NCBI RefSeq assembly: GCF_019649055.1
Contig: NW_026570254.1
Span: forward strand, 186,001 to 250,000
Reading direction: 5' to 3'
DNA: 64,000 bases
DNA from: Paramacrobiotus metropolitanus
Lineage: Eukaryota; Tardigrada; Eutardigrada; Parachela; Macrobiotidae
Part shown: in pieces, positions 56,041 to 64,000 of the stretch
How positions within the stretch are numbered: the first letter of the stretch is position 1
How the letters are laid out: each line of letters begins with the position of its first letter
Position numbers and translations under genes: made by a program
Notes under the pieces: generated by a model
Seen by the model: only the letters and a program-made list of their open reading frames with translations
Told to the model about the DNA's origin: nothing
Databases searched by the model: none

Positions 56041-58564
56041 ATGTGGAAAATAAAGGTACTTGTTACTGTAATGTGCTAAGTTCAAGCTCACAGATACAGT
56101 ACATGCCTGATGAGTCAATGTGCTGAAAGTGATAACCCGTTAAATGATTTGTAACATATTTAGCAGTAACTTTTAATTTATAGTTGATATGATCCCGTTT
56201 TTTCCAATGCGTAATTTTGCGCTATTCGTTTACCTAAAAGTATGAGTAACATAAAATTTTCAAATTGTCTTACACTTAAGAGTTGCTCGATCAGTATCCA
56301 GTAATCATGGACGCTTCTTGTACCAGAGAACCATTGATCGTTTTTTTTCTTTCAGTGTTTTCCGATTTCTGTACTCTTTTACTGCTTAAATACTCGTAGT
56401 TACTGCGGTGAACTACCTACATTTCACAGTTCTCATAAAATGCGAATATTCGCAATAAATAACTGTTAATTTTTAGACTGTGGAAATAAAGTTGGGACTA
56501 GCTTTTTGTTTATCCCTTTTTGTCGTAACCAATTCTCTCGGGACGTTCCTCGGTCGGCAAAGAGTCCTCGCCAGGCAGAGAAGAGCCGCTCAGACCAAAT
56601 GGTCACCACAAGTCTACTCACCACCGGCAGGCGCCGCCGCACAGAACTACGCCAGCTCACAATCTACCAATTCCGCTAGCGCTCGCAATTATCTGCCGAC
56701 CAATGCTAATGCTCAACAAACGGCACAAGCTCCTTACATTCCACAAGTGCCGTTTAACCAACAACAATATCCTTCATATTCCCAATACCCTACAGCGACA
56801 CAATCCCAGTATGCAGCAGCGTATCCCGCTAATCAAGCTGCGTATGCCCAATACGCTACGCCCAAGAATTCGGCATACAGCACAGCCGGTCAAACATCCG
56901 CTTACAATGCAGGGCAAGCGGCAACATATAACAATCCCTATGCGAATTACAATGCGGCAGCCATGAGCCAAAATCCAACGAATACATACCAAACTGTTCC
57001 ACAGCAACAGTTGACCAACACAGGGTACGGGAATTCATACAATCTTCCTGCATCCGGTCAGCAAGCGAACTATTACCCTGCTGGAAACAACATGCAGAAT
57101 ATGAACGGCTACAACGCTGGGTACAACCAACAGGCAGCAGCGAACATGTTTAATGCTGCAAATATCAACGCGAATAAGTACAAAAATCCTAACGTGAACA
57201 GCGCATATCCATCGGTGCAAAGCAGTTTCGCTAAGAACCAGTACGCTCAACCGGGGTCTCCTGAATATGCACGACAGAATTTCGCCCTGTATCAGGATCC
57301 CCTGCGCACACCGATGCAATACAATTACAAGGACAATAACAACGCGAACGGGTACAATCAGTATAATAACCAACGCTACCAAAACAATGCGTACAACGGA
57401 GGCGGCGGATATGGGCAAGGTCGATCTGGTCAGTCACCGCCCATGGTAACGCCACCCCCACAACAGACAGCGCAGCAGTATGAATTGAGCGAGTTCTGCA
57501 AAAAACCCGATCGCGAACCGAAATGCCGAAAGAATGCGTTTGGAATGTGCGATTACCAGGATAATTATCCATCGTAAGTTGGAAGAAAATGTTACTGAGA
57601 TTTGAGTTGCGTACGAGTTGTTTCACATCTTTATAGGGAAGTGGCTACCGAATTCTTCGCCTATTACAAGTCGCGAATCACGGCTATGACAACGGATTTC
57701 GACTATTCCAACAGCGACCAATATGATACAGGCTTCGCTACCCAACAAAATAAATTGATCGACTTTGTGCACGACATATTTTCGGATAATGAATACGGAA
57801 ACCTGCCCGGTGTACCACCGGAAAAGAAAGGTCACTCTCAATTCGAAAGCTTGTAAATGCTATGAAAAATTAAGTTTTTTGTTGTAGGACTTTGTGTTGG
57901 TGTTTCTGACACTATTCAACCTGGTTGGGCTAGGACAGCCCATGGAAAATATTACGTTATAATGAATAGTAACAACGTCAAACAAACCATACGAGCTGAA
58001 GTCTGCAAGTAAGTTGTCGATGTTTTCGGAAGTTATGCAGGATTTTGATCATTTTAGATCACAGGCAGAGACTCTACATAACGAAATGATTTCACCAGAA
58101 TAAATACATGATTTTACTAGAACTTTCCAGAAGACAATAACATTTACAACTTTCTCAGGAACGTTGGGAAGGGATGTCAGACTGTTCCTAAATGCTATAA
58201 AAGCGAATGCCGGCAACGTTATCGTTTTGATACTCTGTTGGTGTTTGATCCGTGTGATGCTAAACGAGCTCCAATGCTGGAACTGTTCAAAATTCCCGAT
58301 GGATGCGAATGCTTTGTAATTGTGGAGGAACCTGATTTGATACCGGCGGATTTGCCAACACAGCCAACATCTTCTACATTCAAACACCAGAATTTGACTC
58401 CTACCGGAGATTTCAGCAGTTCCTCAAAGACCACCGAAGCAACTGCTGCAACGTCGGGGTTGGGCACAACCACGACAGTCGCACATCTACCTAATAATTC
58501 CACCACAGCGAGTTCAGTGCTCACTACAAAACAAACTTTAATTTTATCACCAAGGGTAAGCTGA
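56041..58564 (+). CDS. Spätzle-like cystine-knot ligand (copy B) with low-complexity pro-region
   Basis: Paralog of the gene at 51700-53941. Exons: 56041-56055 (MWKIK), 56477-57573, 57637 to about 57830 or 57852, 57888-58008, 58159-58564. The signal sequence is LGLAFCLSLFVVTNSLG, followed by a dibasic ARQRR site. About 290 residues rich in Tyr, Asn, Gln and Ala follow (repeats such as YNAGQAATYNNPY). Then a Cys motif ending MCDYQDNYPS, at the same intron position and phase as copy A, and the knot: LCVGVSDTIQPGWART, QTIRAEVC, CYKSECRQRYRFDTLLVFD, FKIPDGCEC. A Ser/Thr-rich tail follows. The junction between exons 3 and 4 does not resolve with a strong donor: AGCTT/GTAAAT gives the wrong phase, while AAAG/GTCACT keeps frame. 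A GTAAGC just before the stop (58556) could be a donor to a further exon. The family call is secure; exon 3's end is not. Confidence 0.8.
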
Positions 58565-59670
58565 CCATGATAGTTTATGTTACCAGCTTCGTAACGAGCC
58601 CAGTAATGTGGGGTCATGGCCCATGAGACCATGACCCACCCCAAACGGAAATCTTATTGCATAGAAGCTGTGGACATGGTCCACCCCAAAAATTAATTTA
58701 AGATACAGCCTTCGATTGCGTTACCATGTTACCAATACGGTATAGGTATAATATTAAGTGCAGAATAGTAATTTGGGCACATTGGATTTACAAATGCTAA
58801 CGTGTGGAGCTACAAGTTAGAAACTTACCAGCGCGCATTTTGTGGGTCTAAATTCAAAAAATTTCAATTATTTCTTTGTAGAAATATAAAATACCCCAAT
58901 TTGCCTAAAAATTAATTTTATCTGCAAAGGGTGTGGCCCACCAAAACTTAAATGAACACCTAATACGTATGTGCTTAACAAAAATTAATTTAAGATAAAG
59001 CATTTGCATGCTATTATATGCTATTACAGTGCACTGCAGTGCAGGCTTTTCTGCGTAGAATTTTATTACGATTTATTAAAAAAACGCGTATTACGAAAAT
59101 TACGAGCTTGCACCAGCGGCAGGGGACACTCCACTTGTGCAACAATTAAGTCGGGGTTCGAAAATTAGAGCGGACCATGGACAGTGAATCCCCGCTAAAC
59201 CGTCATCAATTTGTTGTAACAGAAAAGCTTGGACTGCAGTCACTGCACTGTAACAGCTGCAGTAGATGGTAATAGCAAGGTGGATGGTTTATCCGTTATC
59301 CACCTTGGTAATAGCATAATGATACTTAACAACGGTAACAGTATGTAAATGCCATGCCCCATTTAGTTTTGCTTGGCCCCTCCCTTTGGAGTCGATATTA
59401 TTTTAAACATACAAGGGTAGTCTACCTTTCTATAAAAAAACCGAAAATTTTCTGAATTCGGCCCGGAAAATGTGCTAGGGTATGGTTAGCAGTCGGACTG
59501 AGTATCCACGATAGACGTACAGTACTTATTTGCGAGCACAATTACAATAATAATTATTATTACTGTCCAATCCGATGAGCCGATGACTTAAGTATTCTAG
59601 TCTCCAGATGCATACTTAATTGATTTGCTACTATACTACGTAAATTCTTTGCAGTGATGGCATCTTCCTG

Positions 59671-59778
59671 ATGAAAGCAGTATTATTCGTTATCATTTGC
59701 CTGGGATTTGGATGTCAAGCATCGCCAAGTTTTGTGCTGTATAGTGTTGTGCATATGTGCAGCAAGCACCTTGCATAA
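59671..59778 (+). CDS. Candidate start of a small secreted peptide
   Basis: A 35-codon frame begins MKAVLFVIICLGFGCQASPS, a clean signal-peptide pattern, and lies seven bases after... more exactly shortly after a good acceptor (TTCTTTGCAG, ending 59654). A second strong acceptor (CCACTCTTGCAG, ending 59900) follows and opens into a basic, Cys-containing frame. A two-exon secreted peptide is possible, but the donor after the signal sequence is weak, and no family is recognised. Confidence 0.25.
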   Translation: MKAVLFVIICLGFGCQASPSFVLYSVVHMCSKHLA

Positions 59779-60333
59779 TAATTACAATGTGTTCTCAATC
59801 TGGCATGTTGAGGGGAAAAGAAAAAATGGCGTTTGTAACGACAGTATCACGGTCTGCTTGTAATGATTTGATAATACCGGTATTTGTTCCACTCTTGCAG
59901 TTGATGTACTCGGAAATTATAAAAAAGTACGGTTGTGTATACGATTATGCAAGAAAAACTTGACAGTAATTACTGTACCCAGTAAAATCTGGTATTAAAA
60001 TCCTCAGGAGACGTCAGTTTTTTATTCCAACTAAATTACCCATAACTCAGCACAGCAGCTTTTTCTCAGAATACTGCTTCTGAATCTCAAGGGATTTGTT
60101 GGATTAAATTCATATAAGGATAATACACTATCCCAAGGTTATGTTTCCATCGCACTATTATGCTAGGTCCATACTTCAGTTGTAATTCGGAATACAGTAG
60201 AAATTTTGCAACAATCGTAGAAAAAGTATGCACGACAGTCAGCTATGTTGTAGCATTTTATGTAGGCGCTGCACGGTTGAAACGGGAAAGCCTTATATAA
60301 CATATGGCAGACGTAGTCTGTCTATATATTATA

Positions 60334-60367
60334 CAAGATGGGGGCTCGCTTCGCTCGCCCCATCTTG
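60334..60367. repeat. Short GC-rich perfect hairpin
   Basis: CAAGATGGGG pairs with CCCCATCTTG around a centre GCTCGCTTCGCTCG whose ends also pair. It stands out against AT-rich surroundings, 25 bases left of a long palindrome. It resembles the small hairpin elements found in repeat families; a transcription terminator is not expected here. Confidence 0.6.
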
Positions 60368-60392
60368 CCGAACTGTAGAATTGAATTGAATT

Positions 60393-61110
60393 ACTGCTCA
60401 CCAGGGCTCGGTCGCCATCTCCCCCCTCAGAAAAAGCTCATTTTTTGTTTGAAGACACAATAGGTATGGGGAACACTTAAAAAAATTCTTTCATCGGCAA
60501 TGGTCCAGTGGGCGTGGTCGAACACGAAATTAATGGTTGACAATATTGCATGTATTGCCACTGCCGTATCGCTGTAAGTACATAATTATGGTGTTACAGA
60601 TGACACTGATAAAATAATTTATTGTGCGAGTACTGTGTTATCCATTAGCACTGCACTTTTACTCCTCGATTTGATTTTACTTCCTAAACTGTTTTAAAAA
60701 ATTAAAATTGTTAGAGAACTCGCCAGTGGCGACTGTATTGAAACCCGAACAGACCATGTTTCTGCGTTTTAGAGCTCGATACGTGGCGAGATTCTTTAAA
60801 AATGCCACTTTTTCAAAACAGTGAATTAGGAAGCAAAATCAAATCATGGAGTAAAGCTAGAGTGGTAATGGATAACACAGAACTCGCAGAATAAATTTAT
60901 CAGTGTATGACATGAGTAATCTGTAACACCATATTATGCGCAGCAATACATGCAATAACGTCAACCGTTAATTCGTGTGTGGGCACGCCCACTGGACCAT
61001 TGCCGATGAAAGTATTTTTTAAGTGTTCCCAATACCTATTGTGTCTTTAAACAAAAGATGAGATTTTTCTGAGGGGGAGATGGTGACCGAGCCCTGGTCA
61101 CTGGTCAGTA
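60393..61110. mobile_element. Long palindromic foldback element, about 0.7 kb
   Basis: The left half (from CTCACCAGGGCTCGGTCGCC at about 60397) and the right half (to GGCGA...-type mirror, ending GACCGAGCCCTGGTCACTGG at about 61104) are reverse complements with scattered differences over roughly 330 bases each. Matching blocks include CAATGGTCCAGTGGGCGTG and ATTGTGTCTTT. The two arms meet near 60750 with only a short spacer (CTCGCCAGTGGCGA, then CGATACGTGGCGAG). No coding frame is present. I found no unambiguous target duplication. This is a nonautonomous foldback or palindromic MITE. Confidence 0.75.
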
Positions 61111-61528
61111 GTATGAGAATAATAATATTTATATTATCTGGTTGAATCCGTGCAAAATTCCATGGACCCAATTTGAATTTGTGGGGTATACTGTACAATG
61201 TACGAGTTCATACAGTAACCCATTCCTTCCTATTGCAGTCAAATTAATACCAGGGGCAGGGGGTACCGCACCATTTTTTCTGTACGTTAACGCCGCTCGA
61301 TAACTTCGATTGATTCATTCTGTTAGTCAGGTAATATGTTGCGGCATATTTTCGAAACTTGGTCGCACAGCACAAAGCTAACGTGCACTCGTCAGTGGGC
61401 ACCAAAGTCGGCCGATTTTTTATGTCTCTGGTGACCCGAGGTCGTTAACGCCTCCTGACCATTCGCGTGATGCGAAAAAATTTGATAAATACATCAGGTA
61501 GTTGACGCTTTCTGCTAATTGACATAAC

Positions 61529-62739
61529 TAAGGCCTCGTCCCCAATCTGTAGCGAATCTCCTTACGGTACAGGGTACCACCGTCCCAGAATAGGAGATAT
61601 GCGATACCGTATGTCGGTTCTCGCTTCGCATACCTCGTTACCCGTCAAAAGAGTAGGGATTGGGGTATGCCCCGTATCCTAATGCGTCCCGTATTCATAA
61701 AACTCTGATACGGTATCCTGCGAACCGTATCTCAAATCCCGTACAAACCACGCGTCTCATATCAGCCAAAAATTTTACGCGCGCTTTTTACGCACACCCT
61801 GAAATACAAAGAAAAACGATACGGTACGCGAAGCCAATTCCAGAGGTGGCTTTCTCTGGTAACTTTTTGCAGATGAGTGACTTTTTGAATATTACGTGTC
61901 GATATTTTTTCCTCGAGAGTTATTTATGTTTAATTAAAATTAAAGATGCATACGCTCCATATCGTTTCTGTTTTCATTTCATTTTATCTCAATTAAATGC
62001 ATATATGAAATGTACTCTTCTTAAAACGATAAAAATTCCACTTATTCCAGCTCGTCAATATTATAAGATGACAACATCATGCAAAATTAGCTTCAAAGAA
62101 GCGGAATGGAGAAGAAAATCATTCATACCGAGTCTGCTTTCAAACACAAAACTGATTTTCCATTCATTACCACATAGTAATGATTCGGAGAGAAAAGCGA
62201 GGCTGGGAAAAGAAGATTTGATTTTGCGAATTTTTATCCGTATGTACCACTATAATAGTGCGCTTGCCAAAGTAAATTGCGCGGATGACTTGAAAATGCG
62301 ACTGACGTCTCACCACTGCATCACTAACTACGAAGTGTTGACTATGATGCATAACAAAAAAACTTTCAATCCAGGGAACAAACATTTCACAATTCAGACT
62401 AAGAACTAATTAGAATGATGGCATAGAAACAATCAACCCAAAAATCGAATTTCCTTAAACAAACTTCGAAGTTTTCATCACACATGAAAACACAGAGAGC
62501 TCACATAAAAACTGGTAAACAGTGCGATGTGCAAACGGAGCGATGGAACGCAAATACAGCATAACGGGGCCGAAGCTGGGGATTCGATACAGGAAACCGA
62601 TAGCGAGCCCAGGTACGATCTGCGAAGCCTGTACCATAGTGGCGCGCACCAAAGAGTGTACCATTTCTGTACTGCAGCGAAACTAGATACGGTGCTTTAT
62701 CGTAAACGAGATACGCTACAGACTGGGGACGAGGCCTAA
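61529..62739. mobile_element. DNA transposon-like element with TAA target duplications
   Basis: Terminal inverted repeats start GGCCTCGTCCCCAATCTGTA at 61532 and mirror as TACAGACTGGGGACGAGGCC ending 62736, with similarity continuing about 40 bases inward. The trinucleotide TAA flanks both sides (61529-61531 and 62737-62739). A 3-bp TWA duplication suggests the PIF/Harbinger superfamily, although the termini alone do not prove it. Subterminal sequence is full of GATACGGT/ATACGGTATC motifs. Inside lies one long open frame (61660-62409, 249 codons, TTG start) that I cannot assign; no DDE transposase motif is visible, so the copy is probably nonautonomous. Confidence 0.7.
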
Positions 62740-63046
62740 GGTTTTAAAGTATTTTAAATGGTGGCCACTGGTGATCTCACAAAAACATGGTATCGTTCTT
62801 ATCGCAACGGGCAATGGGGTACATTACAGCCATTTTCAAAATTTTCTAGTAAATTCAGCATATTAACGCAATATTCTGCAAACTGGTATTGTAAGACAAC
62901 TTTTTTATGGGGTTTCACCTGGCGTTGCCAGGCTTGCAACTGTTCGCCAAATACTTTCATCGCTAAACTTCCGCTATTTTGCATCAGCATACGGATGTTA
63001 ATGATTTCGACAGCAGAAGCAATGGCGAAAACGATACAATCGTAAC
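62740..63046. other. Spacer with an unassigned minus-strand frame
   Basis: Between two mobile elements. The minus strand is open over 62799-63089 (YDCIVFAIASAVEIINIR, then EQLQAWQRQVKPHKK), a composition that looks protein-like but matches no family I know. It may be a fragment of a transposon protein. Confidence 0.3.
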
Positions 63047-63239
63047 CACGGCCGTAGCGAGGGGAGCTAAGAACGGCTGGGCGGCGCACCGGCCCTTCCC
63101 TGGTTGAGAGAATTTTTTACCATATACATAACTGACCGGGATGAGTTTACGGGCGCAATTGTTTTTGGGGGTGAGGAGCCATTTTTTTACTGTTGCGCAC
63201 CCTTCATCGCTCGGACCTCACTACGGCCCTGGTCGTAAC
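63039..63239. mobile_element. hAT-type MITE, 185 bp
   Basis: Element 63047-63231 with termini CACGGCCGTAGCGAGG and, mirrored, CAGGGCCGTAGTGAGG. Flanking octamers ATCGTAAC (63039-63046) and GTCGTAAC (63232-63239) match at 7 of 8 bases. CAGGG-type ends with an 8-bp duplication define hAT elements; at this size it is a MITE with no coding capacity. Confidence 0.8.
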
Positions 63240-64000
63240 CATTTTTTTTTGCTTTTGTACTCGCGGAAACAAATTGTCGATCGACCGGTTAGTTAAATCA
63301 TAATTCTTCAATCCCTAGAATTAGTTACAAAAATCTATATTACTTGCAAGCAATTGATTCTTGCATTCAGACCTGAGTATCAACAGTTTATTTATTCCTC
63401 GCAATTTTGGTTTAGGTCAGCAAGTTATTCTAAAATACAGCTGCAAAGTATTGCGCGAGTGCTTACGTAGTGTTACGAACGTAGTGTTACGAACTAATTA
63501 ATTTTGTTTGGCCACGCCCTTTGAGTGTCAGCAGATAAAATTGTTTTTTTAATGATACTACGATAGTATTCTTCGTTTCTGCAAAATATGAGATTTTTCT
63601 GATTTTGGACCTGAAAAATGTACCCTGGTAAGGTACGGGCTAGTGCAAGTGAATAATACGGAATATGCCTATTTAATGTACCTTCGGCTGTGGACGGTTC
63701 CTCAGTTCGTTGACAAAAATTACCACAGTTCTGCCACATAGTAAGATGTTTTCTTGAGACGAAAATGTATGCAAACTGCCAAGACAACGCTTTGTTTGCT
63801 TCTGTTATTAGGGCAAAAAGGAACGTACGTACTTGTTCTTCGGCGTTTTACGCACAAATTATTTGCATGATATGTTTGTTATTATTAATTATTAATCGAT
63901 ATATGACAGCAGCGAATTTTTTCTCTCTATGGTTTAAGTACAGAGCTCTGCAGTTATAAGTTGCTTTGTATTTGCTTCGCGCAATTAGTAAATCGATCAG
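63240..64000. other. Unannotated right end
   Basis: AT-rich DNA. A direct repeat GTAGTGTTACGAAC lies at 63468-63494. Open frames of 97 (minus, 63494-63787) and 64 codons have no recognisable features. Confidence 0.4.

Larger units (their letters stand above)
58565..60392. other. Intergenic region right of the Spätzle-like gene
   Basis: AT-rich. A 9-bp stem GGGTCATGG/CCATGACCC lies at 58610-58639, and the motif AAAAATTAATTTAAGATA recurs near 58687 and 58979, suggesting old repeats. A stem AAGGTGGATGG/TTATCCACCTT lies at 59278-59305. A short frame with a signal-peptide-like start is listed separately. Confidence 0.4.

Noticed and set aside
56703-57449. Several frames overlapping the Spätzle-like copy B pro-region
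   Set aside because: They are shadows of the repetitive coding tract in other frames.

Overview
This window is nuclear DNA of an animal. The genes are split by many short GT-AG introns (roughly 50-150 bases, a few over 500), and there are no operons of bacterial type. The protein set (arthropod-type troponin C, two Spätzle-like cystine-knot ligands, an FMRFamide-receptor-like GPCR, a MAM/CUB secreted protein) points to an ecdysozoan; a tardigrade is my best guess, but this is inference. All exon boundaries below were read by eye from splice sites, reading-frame phase and family similarity.

Layout. 1-4631 (-): secreted MAM-MAM-CUB-CUB protein, running off the left edge. 5423-9015 (+): glycogen synthase, 15 exons, with a one-base frameshift in exon 2. 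9897-10448 (-): ribosomal protein RPL26 with a 5'UTR intron. 11307-12529 (+): isochorismatase-domain protein (ISOC2-like). 13247-14838 (-): AGPAT3/4-type acyltransferase, divergent from 15513-17639 (+): GET4. 17934-21951 (-): BTB-BACK-kelch protein, IVNS1ABP-like. 25659-27076 (-): EXOSC2/Rrp4, head-to-head with 27615-28320 (+): mitochondrial ribosomal protein S17.

The right half is more gene-sparse and lineage-specific. It holds an intronless divergent orphan GPCR (29907-30908, +); a seven-exon FMRFamide-receptor-like GPCR (34079-38965, -) whose large intron carries a foldback-type mobile element; troponin C (41614-43131, -) and a calmodulin-like protein (45758-48134, +), a divergent EF-hand pair; a small secreted protein of unknown function (49653-51244, +); and two Spätzle-like genes head-to-head (51700-53941, - and 56041-58564, +), one with a long Tyr/Asn/Gln/Ala-rich pro-region. 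From about 58.6 kb to the right end I see almost no genes but three structured mobile elements: a 0.7-kb long palindrome, a 1.2-kb element with TAA target duplications, and a 185-bp hAT-type MITE.

The housekeeping genes (translation, RNA decay, glycogen, lipid synthesis, tail-anchored protein insertion) are unrelated in pathway. The neighbourhoods that look functionally or evolutionarily linked are the Spätzle-like pair and the EF-hand pair.
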